DNA from: Candidatus Poribacteria bacterium
Lineage (GTDB): Bacteria > Poribacteria > WGA-4E > WGA-3G
Assembly (NCBI GenBank): GCA_007571305.1
Contig: RKRR01000155.1
Span: forward strand, 1-33,943
Reading direction: 5' to 3'
Length of the DNA stretch: 33,943 nucleotides
Shown in pieces: positions 16,205-24,135 of the stretch. Both the position numbers and the translations under genes were made by a program. The stretch's first letter is position 1. The number at the start of each line of letters is the position of its first letter. The notes beneath the pieces are model-generated. The model did not search any database and was not told the origin of the DNA. It saw only the letters and a program-made list of their open reading frames with translations.

Positions 16205-16981
16205 ATGCGTAGAAATCTATTCCTGTTGGGACTTACAGCAATCTGTATATTTGCAGTGAGTCTCTCGCATGCTTTCGAGGAAGAGGACATTCTCGTCTAT
16301 TACTCTTTTGACAAGATGAGTGGTAACAAAGTTACTGATGATTCTGGGAACGGGAATGATGCAGAATTGACTGGAAAGGGTTCACTTGTTAACGGGGCAT
16401 TCAATAAAGGCATCCATCTGAACGGTGGTATCGTCCAAATGGCACAGAATGACTTTATTGTTCCGATCGGGGAAAAGACAGAGATTACGATGGAAGCGTG
16501 GTTTTATCTGAATCAGCACGCCTCATACGATGGGATTATCTCGATTGAAGCCGCTGCGGGTGGATGTTGTGAATTCCGGACGATGGTGAATCCCGGTTTC
16601 AACCCGTTTTGGGATGCTGGGCATCACGCCGACAAAAGTCTTGGGAACTTCAAATTTGAATTGAAAGAGTGGTACCACTACGTATTGGTTGCCGATGGAA
16701 AAGATGGCAAAATCTATGTCAACGGTAAATTTATCGGGTCACAACCCGAGAATTTTAAATGGCCCAAGTTCAAAGAGGCAGCGATCTACATCGGTGCTGG
16801 CGAAAATCCAAACCTCCATAAAGTCGAAGATGCAATCATCGATGAAGTCGTCATATACGCGGCGGCGTTGACTGAAAAAGAGGTTAGAGAGAATATGGAG
16901 TTGAGTATACCGGTGGTCCTTGATGTTGAAGCTCGCGGCAAGTTGGCGGTGACATGGGGAGAATTGAAAACCAATTTCTAA
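16205..16981 (+). CDS. Secreted LamG/concanavalin A-like domain protein
   Basis: A 258-aa exported protein. Residues 1-23 (MRRNLFLLGLTAICIFAVSL, then SHA) form a Sec signal peptide. The mature part is one LamG-type jelly-roll: ILVYYSFDKMSGNKVTDDSG, GAFNKGIHLNGG, ITMEAWFYLNQ, WYHYVLVADGKDGKIYVNG and AIIDEVVIYAAALTEKEV, all classic positions for this fold. It probably binds or wraps a glycan or surface partner. After the domain a short linker leads to the terminal GKLAVTWGELKTNF, matching the tail of the WD40-like protein at 3931-4896 and not part of LamG. The ATG has AGGAGA upstream and its own promoter at 16114-16142. Confidence 0.85.
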   Translation: MRRNLFLLGLTAICIFAVSLSHAFEEEDILVYYSFDKMSGNKVTDDSGNGNDAELTGKGSLVNGAFNKGIHLNGGIVQMAQNDFIVPIGEKTEITMEAWFYLNQHASYDGIISIEAAAGGCCEFRTMVNPGFNPFWDAGHHADKSLGNFKFELKEWYHYVLVADGKDGKIYVNGKFIGSQPENFKWPKFKEAAIYIGAGENPNLHKVEDAIIDEVVIYAAALTEKEVRENMELSIPVVLDVEARGKLAVTWGELKTNF

Positions 16982-16989
16982 AGTAATTT

Positions 16990-17020
16990 GTAGGGCGAGG
17001 AATGTCTGCCTCAGCCCTAC
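16990..17020 (+). other. Strong intergenic hairpin after the LamG gene
   Basis: GTAGGGC-GAGG pairs with CCTC-A-GCCCTAC: an 11-bp stem with one bulged A and an 8-base loop. No T-run follows, so it looks more like a processing or repeat (REP-type) hairpin than a rho-independent terminator. Confidence 0.55.
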
Positions 17021-17037
17021 ACCAATTCGGAGACGCT

Positions 17038-17442
17038 ATGAAATTAGGATTCCTATCAAAAATTTTTGAAGGTGCGTTGAGTATTGAAAAAACATATAAC
17101 CAATGCGATAAGGCCCTGGGCGAACTAAAAGCCTACAATGAAAAACGCCAAGAATCGGATTTTCGGATATCAGATGAAGATAAAGCGGAATTAGACGAGG
17201 TTGTCGACACTGCTATTACAAATGCGACCCGTATTATTGACAGGGAAGGTGACCGGAATTGGCCCGGGGTGTTTCGGGAAATGCACACGAATTTAGCAAA
17301 ACTTTATTTGGAACTTGACGAGCACGATAAGGTCCGAGCCGCATGTGAACGCCTCCAAGACTATGGCGAAACTGGTAGGCTGGATGCCGATGAGGTGCTG
17401 CAGAGCCTCAAGGAGAAAGAGACAGGCGAGAGCACGTCTTAA
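17038..17442 (+). CDS. Hypothetical small helical protein
   Basis: A 134-aa soluble, acidic, mostly helical protein from MKLGFLSKIFEG. The start is chosen because GGAG lies six bases before it; the in-frame ATG at 17002 lies inside the preceding hairpin. The second half (VFREMHTNLAKLYLELDEHDKVRAACERLQDYGETG) has the look of a TPR-like helix pair. There is no signal peptide and no recognisable catalytic motif. I do not recognise the family. It follows the LamG gene and precedes the VWA gene, which has separate upstream repeats, so the operon relation is unclear. Confidence 0.65.
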   Translation: MKLGFLSKIFEGALSIEKTYNQCDKALGELKAYNEKRQESDFRISDEDKAELDEVVDTAITNATRIIDREGDRNWPGVFREMHTNLAKLYLELDEHDKVRAACERLQDYGETGRLDADEVLQSLKEKETGESTS

Positions 17443-17481
17443 CAGCAAGTTTTAAGAGTTTTCGGTTCGCCCGCTGCACAG

Positions 17482-17555
17482 GTTTTCAGTTATTAGTTTT
17501 CAGTTAAGAGACTTTCGTTCAATAAGGCCCTCTTGTAACCGACAACTGACAACTA
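17482..17555. repeat. Opposed 7-bp-period arrays upstream of the VWA gene
   Basis: GTTTTCAGTTATTAGTTTTC through AGTTAAGAG (17482-17510) faces CTCTTGTAACCGACAACTGAC through AACTAA (17530-17556). Each arm has a seven-base period (TCAGTTA, AACTGAC), and the arms are roughly inverted, so a stem could form just before the VWA start codon. Confidence 0.6.
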
Positions 17556-17565
17556 ATTTTAAAAA

Positions 17566-19467
17566 ATGCAGTTCCTAAACCCTGCCGCGTTTTATCTACT
17601 CGGTGTTATTCCGATTGTAATCGCACTTCACTTTCTGAAATTACGCCGCCGCACCCGCCTCGTCCCCAGCATTATGTTTTGGCTCTCCACTGACGAAGAC
17701 CGGAGAGCAAATGTTCCTTTCCAAAGGCTCCGTAACTTACTCCTCCCGCTGCTACAGGTCCTGTTCTTGTTGCTCCTTATATTCAGCGTCGCTCGCCCCG
17801 CGCTACGTATACCCGGATTTATGCCAGGAAAAGCAGTTCTTATCGTCGATAATTCCGCGAGTATGTTGTCAGAAGAGATGGGAAAAACCCGCCTCACGCT
17901 CGCGAAACAGGAAGCGCAGCGATACTTAAAAGAGGTTTCTGCGAGTGGTGGGATGATGGTTATGGTGACGAATTCCCCTGAAACCCACATCCAACAAGTT
18001 TTTACAACGGATACCTCGAAACTCCACCAAGCAATAGCAGACATCGAGCAGACCCATGCCCCGCGTAATCTGCGTCCCGTGTTTGATGCAGCAACACGTT
18101 ATGCGGATTCGCCACAAGACAAGATTATCTTCATTAGTGGGACGTTTGAGAACCTACCGGATATATCGTTGCCTGTGCAGGAAATCGGAGTAGGTGGGAG
18201 TGCGGAGAATGTCGGTATCGTTCGGTTTGGTGTTGAAATGTTAGAGGAGCGTTATGAGGTCCTTATCGGCATTCAAAATTTCACGGATATACCGAGGGAA
18301 TTAGACGTTCAATTGTCGGTGGAGGATGTTCCTCTTGATGATAGAACGGTGTCCATTCCTTCGGGTGGAACTAAATCAGTTCTGTTTTCAGGTGATCCGA
18401 GCGGCTTAGAGGGAAAGGTGCTTAGTGGACACCTTGATATAGATGACGACTTTCCACTTGATAACAGGGCTTGGGCACTCTTATCCGCTATTCCTCAACT
18501 ACGGATTTCGCTTGTGAGTGACAATCGGAAATCGTTGCTATCCGATCTTTTGAAATCATACGGAGATCACGTGAAGTTGGATGTGGTTGACCCGGTAGAC
18601 TATCACGGCACTGGCGATGCTGATGTTGTAATCTTCGATGGTAGCACGCTCGCCGGACGCGAAGCTTTCGGGGATTTCTCTGAGACTGCCTCTGGATCGC
18701 AGCTGGTTTTCATCGTACCCGGGAACAACCTACCCTATATTCAAGAAGATACTCCGATTGTCGAAACAGAGACAACACTTGTCCGCGTTATCAAAGAGGA
18801 TGGAAACCACCCGCTCATGGAGAGTGTATCGCTACAGGGGCTACAGATAAGCGAGTCTATGCACCGAGTGTTACCCCTCTGGGGACATGCCCTTATTGAG
18901 ACAGAGAAAGGGGCATTGATATGGCTTGGCAGCAGATCGAATACTCGGCTTCTTGTTTTTGAGTTCGACGCGTTCAACCCCGAAATCTCTGACTTTGCAC
19001 TGACTTTTCCTGATGGACCGCAATTCATCTATCAGTGTTTAGCGTGGTTTGAAGCAGGGACTGCTCCCTTGCAACCGCTCCAGTCTCAAGGAAGTGGGAC
19101 CCGACACGCCTTCCGTACTGGAGAACCGGTGAGCATCACGTTGAACCGAGAGGGGCGCACGCTCCACGTGCAGAAACCAGATGAAGAAGCAGTTAAATTG
19201 GAGAATTCAGTGTTCACTGAGACGGATCAGATCGGGGTTTATACCCTTTTTGCGGACGATAGACAGATTGAACGGTTCACAGTTAATTTACTCAACACTA
19301 CGGAGTCGGCACTGTCCCATTCTCCAACGCCAACCACTACAGACCTTTCGATAGATGTGGAAAATGGATTGCAACCGATGAGGCAGGAGATATGGCGTTG
19401 GTTTGCACTTTCTGCGTTCCTGCTCCTTCTTTTGGAGTGGTGGTTTTATAGTAAACCCCGTAATTAG
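17566..19467 (+). CDS. BatA-like membrane protein with von Willebrand factor A domain
   Basis: A 633-aa inner-membrane protein. The N-terminus (FLNPAAFYLLGVIPIVIALHF, LRRRTRLVPSIMFWL) is the aerotolerance-regulator N-terminal region with two membrane segments (about 8-23 and 57-75). A VWA domain follows with the metal-site motif DNSAS at 95-99. The middle is a beta-rich region resembling the BatA/CARDB-type part of large family members. A last membrane helix (WFALSAFLLLLLEWWFY) ends near the C-terminus. Relatives act with MoxR ATPases; none is in the window. The start has no Shine-Dalgarno, only repeats and an A-run. The last codons and TAG stop match a MITE terminal repeat (19447-19470). Confidence 0.85.
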   Translation: MQFLNPAAFYLLGVIPIVIALHFLKLRRRTRLVPSIMFWLSTDEDRRANVPFQRLRNLLLPLLQVLFLLLLIFSVARPALRIPGFMPGKAVLIVDNSASMLSEEMGKTRLTLAKQEAQRYLKEVSASGGMMVMVTNSPETHIQQVFTTDTSKLHQAIADIEQTHAPRNLRPVFDAATRYADSPQDKIIFISGTFENLPDISLPVQEIGVGGSAENVGIVRFGVEMLEERYEVLIGIQNFTDIPRELDVQLSVEDVPLDDRTVSIPSGGTKSVLFSGDPSGLEGKVLSGHLDIDDDFPLDNRAWALLSAIPQLRISLVSDNRKSLLSDLLKSYGDHVKLDVVDPVDYHGTGDADVVIFDGSTLAGREAFGDFSETASGSQLVFIVPGNNLPYIQEDTPIVETETTLVRVIKEDGNHPLMESVSLQGLQISESMHRVLPLWGHALIETEKGALIWLGSRSNTRLLVFEFDAFNPEISDFALTFPDGPQFIYQCLAWFEAGTAPLQPLQSQGSGTRHAFRTGEPVSITLNREGRTLHVQKPDEEAVKLENSVFTETDQIGVYTLFADDRQIERFTVNLLNTTESALSHSPTPTTTDLSIDVENGLQPMRQEIWRWFALSAFLLLLLEWWFYSKPRN

Positions 19468-19468
19468 T

Positions 19469-19883
19469 TGAAGGTGGTTCCTAATCGTTATTTTCATCGA
19501 AAGCATGTTTTCATGTCAGAGACATTTCGTATGGGTAACCCGCATCCAAAGTTCATTAGCATTGCGAGCTGCAAAAGTAGGATCCCAATTCCGAGAAAGG
19601 TGCCAACATACGGCACCCCTCGGATCGGTAAAGGTTTAAAGTATCGGTTATCCGCGACGATACATCGCACGCCTTTTTCAAGCAGTCGGTCTTTTTTCGT
19701 ATCCAATCATGGACCCCAGAAACCTTTACCTGTCGGCGGGTTAGCATACGTCTCTACTATTCTCAGACTCGGCGTGATGTTTTTACAACTCGCAATGCTC
19801 ATCAATGTTATCTGCGGACTTCCTACATGAATGTCATGCACATGAAAACCGTTTTTCAATAAATCATTTACGAACCACCCTCA
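19469..19883. repeat. Large imperfect inverted repeat, about 165-bp arms
   Basis: The arm at 19469-19637 (read on the minus strand) and the arm at 19720-19883 align from AAACCTTTACC to GAACCACCYTCA with a central unlike stretch of about 80 bases. Both arms can be translated similarly: PLPIRGVPYVGTFLGIG on minus and PLPVGGLAYVSTILRLG on plus, each followed by a QLAMLxN...CGLP segment. Beyond that point the alignment needs small indels, so coding is not conserved to the end. It may be a decayed mobile element or a duplicated, inverted gene fragment. Confidence 0.65.
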
Positions 19884-19982
19884 TATAGTTAAAGAAGTCC
19901 GTAATCTGTACGCACCCTCATATTTTCCTCAAAAAAATACTGGTTCTATCGGCAAGTGCTGAAAAAAATCAAAAAAATATTC

Positions 19983-22900
19983 TCACCGATTCAGTTTTTC
20001 CCACTCCTTTTCAAGATTACATTTGGATCTCTTGCCGCCGTGGATGCTCGGTTCAGCACATAGCAATTCGCGGAGGCGATGCACCGCGTTATGGGCATCT
20101 GCAGTTGTGATGTTCAGCACTTCCGTTAGCAAACGTCTATCCAATTCGTGACGCACCGGATCATGAGCTGACTCATTGAAAGGCAACATGCGCTGATGTT
20201 TCAAACTGTGAAAGATACGCTCAGCATTTTCTAATGCTTCATCTGACAAACACCGTACATCCAGCGTCGGCATTTGGAGTAAAGCGGTTCTTGAACCTAT
20301 ACCTCTACCGGGTTGTTGTTTGCTGCTATGTGCCCAATGGAGCAGGATCCCTAAGGTTGAATTGCTCCAGAGGGTCCAGGCATAGTCGTAGATAGGCTTC
20401 ATGAGCACAACATTAGGCAATGAATTTATTCCGAGAGCAGATTTTTCTGTGAAAAGAACTCCAAGGGAATTGGCATTAAAACCTATCATAGTGTTAAAGT
20501 GAACCCGTCCGCTACGGGCAAGTATCCTCTGTGCCTTTTCCTGTCGATTGGGACGAGGGATGAGATGGCAATCGGGTTCAACGAGCATTGCTCGCTGTGC
20601 GGGGGCATTGAGATGCCATAAGCCCGGATACAGGTCGGTGTTAGTGTAAGTTTTTTCGACATCAAAAGCACCGCGCTCCCCTATTTCATGAATATCCCGA
20701 TGGTGCGCGCTTACCTCTGCAATATCGTTCACCTGACACATTCGGATTTCTAAAGGACTTATTTGTGTTGGCAACCATATTTCACCGTGTGCTAAGCGAT
20801 ACGTGGATTGGATGAGTGCCATCTCCTTTATCCGAACCGCCTCCCACGCTGCTCCTATCTTTAATGGACAGTTGAGGGCATGCCCCAGGTAGTCGTCTCC
20901 GACTTTAATCGAATCGCCGCCGCTTGGTGCATCCTCCAATCTTCGTAAATTTTTAAATTTGTGCGTGGCGTTAGCTATCTCGAGGGCTTCTAATACACTT
21001 CTCGGACGATGGTTTAGCGATATAAATATGCCACGCCCCGTGTTACCAGTCTTTTTACCTTTGGTTGCCACTACCATGCACTCTGCTATGCTTGTATCTG
21101 CGGAGAACGCGCAATCTTCACCTTCGGCATCCGCGATGGTAATTACAATCACGTCATGGTATTCAGTTGCCCATATACTGCGCACCTTTCGCCAGTGTGG
21201 CGAAACGAGACAAGCAATAGGCAAGATGAATCCCATTCTGCTTTTTCCGTTCGCTTTCAGCATCTTGTCTGCAAGATCAACGAAGTCGGAACCGAGCCCC
21301 GCATTTCCATCCCCAACCCGCCAATCTTTTTCGCGGCGTGCTTTCCGCATTGCCTTCTCTTCATCTTTGTTCCTGCCGCGCCCTTTAAATACGGCTTTAG
21401 GTGTGCCACTGCTTGCATCGGAGTCCGGTCGGGTAAAAGGTGGATTTAGGACAACGATATCAAATTCGTTATGGCGGAATTCGTGTTGCGTCATCACCGT
21501 TGTGTCATCCTCACCACCGATTTGTTGCGCTTCTGTGCCCATCATTGGGAGCGGCAATGTTTCAGGAATATCAAACAGATCAAGTGCACCGAGGGCGTAA
21601 CCGCCATCCCTCTGTCTGCCATAGGGCATTGTGTGGATTCGGGTATTCCCAATTTTCACGGCAGGGTAAATGCTTGTTAGGAGAGAGGCAGTGAGGTGAC
21701 TGGCATTCGGCATTATATCACATCCGACGAGATTTTTCTCTATCATCCGCGTATGGATACGGCTGCCTTTCCCACCAGCATGTTCGTGTAGTTCAAGGAT
21801 ACGTTGGTATGCCCCGTTAAGAAGCGAACCCGTACCGCATGCGAAATCTGCCACCTTTAGTTCGCTGACCTCCGCTTGTGTTTTCGGAAGGACCAAGGCG
21901 GATAGTAACGCGACAGATTCAGGGCGTGTGTAGTTCGCTTTGACATATTTTCGGTCGACGATAAGACGTTGGAAAACGGTTCCAGCGAGTTCATGGAGTT
22001 GTGTGAGCCGCTGCTCGACAAGCTCCTTCGCGGTATCACAGAGGTTCGCCAATATCCTATCAACCAGTTCGTCGTCGGTTGCGATTGCCGTGATGAGTCG
22101 TCTGGCAACGTGGAAAATTGGACGGTAATTTACCTTGAGAATGATGTTCCAACCTGCAATAACCTGTGCGTAGCGGAGCCGTTTTGCGTTGTCGGACAGC
22201 ATCCGTTTTAGGGACATTACCCTTTCCATTTCAGGTTTCCCCGCGAGGACACTCTGGAACACAAAAGCATTGGTAACGATAAGCATCGCCATCCGCGAAG
22301 TCTGTTCACCTGACTTTTGAAAAAGAATTCCTTCTATTTCTCTGCCGATGCTGGGGCGTTCTTTAATCGCTGCTTCAAGCTGCTGGGCGGCGGTTTCTAT
22401 CCGTTTTTCCAATAAATCTGCGGCAGCATCTATTTTAGAAATAGGGGTGGTTCTAACACGAATAGCGGTCGAAATGTCGGCGACACTGCCTATTAACCAA
22501 CCGTTTTGCGGGAAAGATTCTGGCTTTGGTTCGTTATCCTGCTCTGTTGTGTGATTGAACAGCACAAGATCGGGAGATGTTTCGTTTTCTGCTTCCGGTT
22601 TATTGAGCAGTTTGTAGGCGATGTCCTCCGCGCGACGCATCTCTGCCTCAATTGTATCTTGTGGCATCGTCCTAAATCGGGCAGGCATGCGGACGCGTAG
22701 GACGTTCTCAATAACATTGTAGGTGAGACCGGTAAAGACACTCGGATCAAGGAGCATCCCAAAATGGGCTTCTGCTTGGATGTGACCTGATAGGTTAGGC
22801 ATATCGCGATCGATTTTCACCTCAATAACAACAGGGTTTCGTCCTGTTTCAGTGACAATCACATCAGGTTTTTGTGTTGCATTGAGGAAAGGTTTTGTAA

Positions 22901-22985
22901 TTTGCTCACTGACGCTCCATGCATCCCGCATGTGGCGCAGAACGTTTACAAACGCGCTGGTGATAGTATTCTCACTGTTTGGCAC
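19983..22985 (-). CDS. Fused PD-(D/E)XK nuclease / N6-adenine DNA methyltransferase (type IIG-like restriction-modification protein)
   Basis: A 1000-aa protein. Near the N-terminus PD (40-41) and VVIEVK (52-57) give D41, E55 and K57, the spacing of a PD-(D/E)XK nuclease site. A helical region follows. The methyltransferase core has YTRPESVALLSALV (352-365), motif I ADFACGTGSLLNGAY (379-393), the acidic strand VGCDIMP and motif IV NPPF (514-517), the gamma-class N6-adenine signature. The C-terminal 400 residues probably hold target recognition. One polypeptide cutting and modifying DNA is the type IIG/ISP layout. No separate specificity, nuclease or helicase gene adjoins it. The start precedes FVNVLRHMRDAW with no clear ribosome site. 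Confidence 0.75.
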   Translation of the reverse strand: MPNSENTITSAFVNVLRHMRDAWSVSEQITKPFLNATQKPDVIVTETGRNPVVIEVKIDRDMPNLSGHIQAEAHFGMLLDPSVFTGLTYNVIENVLRVRMPARFRTMPQDTIEAEMRRAEDIAYKLLNKPEAENETSPDLVLFNHTTEQDNEPKPESFPQNGWLIGSVADISTAIRVRTTPISKIDAAADLLEKRIETAAQQLEAAIKERPSIGREIEGILFQKSGEQTSRMAMLIVTNAFVFQSVLAGKPEMERVMSLKRMLSDNAKRLRYAQVIAGWNIILKVNYRPIFHVARRLITAIATDDELVDRILANLCDTAKELVEQRLTQLHELAGTVFQRLIVDRKYVKANYTRPESVALLSALVLPKTQAEVSELKVADFACGTGSLLNGAYQRILELHEHAGGKGSRIHTRMIEKNLVGCDIMPNASHLTASLLTSIYPAVKIGNTRIHTMPYGRQRDGGYALGALDLFDIPETLPLPMMGTEAQQIGGEDDTTVMTQHEFRHNEFDIVVLNPPFTRPDSDASSGTPKAVFKGRGRNKDEEKAMRKARREKDWRVGDGNAGLGSDFVDLADKMLKANGKSRMGFILPIACLVSPHWRKVRSIWATEYHDVIVITIADAEGEDCAFSADTSIAECMVVATKGKKTGNTGRGIFISLNHRPRSVLEALEIANATHKFKNLRRLEDAPSGGDSIKVGDDYLGHALNCPLKIGAAWEAVRIKEMALIQSTYRLAHGEIWLPTQISPLEIRMCQVNDIAEVSAHHRDIHEIGERGAFDVEKTYTNTDLYPGLWHLNAPAQRAMLVEPDCHLIPRPNRQEKAQRILARSGRVHFNTMIGFNANSLGVLFTEKSALGINSLPNVVLMKPIYDYAWTLWSNSTLGILLHWAHSSKQQPGRGIGSRTALLQMPTLDVRCLSDEALENAERIFHSLKHQRMLPFNESAHDPVRHELDRRLLTEVLNITTADAHNAVHRLRELLCAEPSIHGGKRSKCNLEKEWEKLNR

Positions 22986-23016
22986 GATTTCACTAAATTA
23001 TTTAGGATCAAACAAT

Positions 23017-23859
23017 TTACGCAAACAACGCTGCGTTAGGTTTGCCTCGGTAAAGAACGACACGGTATTGCAAATTCAGCGTCTCATCGGAGGAAAGGTG
23101 GAACGGTTCATAGTAGACAGGCGAAGGATGGATTAAACAGTAGTTCTCCCGATTGCGTACCCACCACGTCGTGGGATGACGAGGATTATCGGGGTGATCA
23201 ACGATAGCGACTCCGTAGGTTTCGTTGTCAGTAGGGTGTTGTGAAGTGAAACTGCACCAACGGCTCTGCTCGCCGAAGATGTCTGTCGGTTCGGTACGTC
23301 CATCGGCATCTAATAGATTTCCCGGTGTGATGATATTGTCAAATCGGATTGCCAAACCGCTGTAGAATCTGCCGTCTGCACCGGGTTCACCCCGTCGTAA
23401 ATCCAAAACGACCTCACGGTCGTTTGGATGCAATGTCAACGACACGGAAATCTGCATCGTATTCGCTGTCGGTGGATGAAGGGTTATCTCCCGTTGCTCG
23501 GTGAGATGCGTCACGCCTTGCCAATCTATCCAAGCGTTCTCAGCGACTAAATGTGCACTGTCGGCATCTGCAGCGTGTGAAACAATTCGTTGATGGACGA
23601 TCTTACCGAAGCCAGTCGGATCGCTACCGAGGGCCGGTTGTTCCCAAAAATTGACCCCGTTCACTTTTTTCCACGCGACCCATAGACCTTGATGGTGGAC
23701 GTGGTCACCGGGCTCGTTCATCGTAAGCGGTGGCGCACCGGGCAAATTCAAGGGATGGCAGAAGGGACGGTTGCCGTCTTCCGGAAAATGGTAGCCTAAG
23801 ACCTCCTGTCCATCCCAATCGACTGTTAAACTGTTTTGTGTTTGTGAAAGTGAAAACAT
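23017..23859 (-). CDS. PmoA-like DUF6807 family protein
   Basis: A 280-aa protein of the family annotated as PmoA-like/DUF6807. Characteristic segments are VLGYHFPEDGNRPFCHPLNLPGAPPLT (first quarter), the His-rich GDHVHHQGLWVAWKKVNGVNFWE, ENAWIDWQGVTHLTEQREITL, GRFYSGLAIRFDN and the terminal NLQYRVVLYRGKP. Despite the name, no methane-oxidation role is indicated. The family is common beside sugar isomerases and Gfo/Idh oxidoreductases and its biochemical role is uncertain. No signal peptide. On the minus strand TATAAT lies only six bases before the ATG and no Shine-Dalgarno is seen, so the message may be leaderless. Confidence 0.8.
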   Translation of the reverse strand: MFSLSQTQNSLTVDWDGQEVLGYHFPEDGNRPFCHPLNLPGAPPLTMNEPGDHVHHQGLWVAWKKVNGVNFWEQPALGSDPTGFGKIVHQRIVSHAADADSAHLVAENAWIDWQGVTHLTEQREITLHPPTANTMQISVSLTLHPNDREVVLDLRRGEPGADGRFYSGLAIRFDNIITPGNLLDADGRTEPTDIFGEQSRWCSFTSQHPTDNETYGVAIVDHPDNPRHPTTWWVRNRENYCLIHPSPVYYEPFHLSSDETLNLQYRVVLYRGKPNAALFA

Positions 23860-24135
23860 CTTTTAATTATACCTTGCGGTTAAGTCACATGGTTTAAGCT
23901 TTGACGCTTTTCGGTCAAGAATTAAAGAAACACCCCACGGAATGCCACACGTGCAAATGTAATACAAGGAATGGATTTAGTCTCTCCCCAGACGAAATCC
24001 CATATTGATTCGCAAAAACCCCTCCATTACAGACTTGATGCTTGGATCAAACAATAATGGCGAATTCTCCTTGTGTGTCCGTCCTTACTTCTTGGGAGGA
24101 GATACCTTAGAAACCATCACCGGATCGTCCTAATC
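23860..24135. other. Intergenic region, no gene seen
   Basis: No open frame of interest. Bases 23864-23920 resemble 30389-30445: both read TTTTAATTnTACCTTGCG followed by TTAA and a GTTTGAG-like stretch, and both lie directly upstream of leftward genes. Confidence 0.5.

Noticed and set aside
19468..19830. 120-aa plus-strand open frame after the VWA gene
   Set aside because: It spans both arms and the loop of the inverted repeat, so half is a reverse-complement reading of the other half. The DNA repeat explains it better than a gene.
20959..21600. 213-aa plus-strand open frame inside the fused methyltransferase gene
   Set aside because: It is antisense to the conserved NPPF region. The composition looks like a shadow frame.
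23017..23859. Methane monooxygenase subunit
   Set aside because: The PmoA-like name of this soluble DUF6807 family is historical. The protein has no membrane helices of particulate methane monooxygenase.
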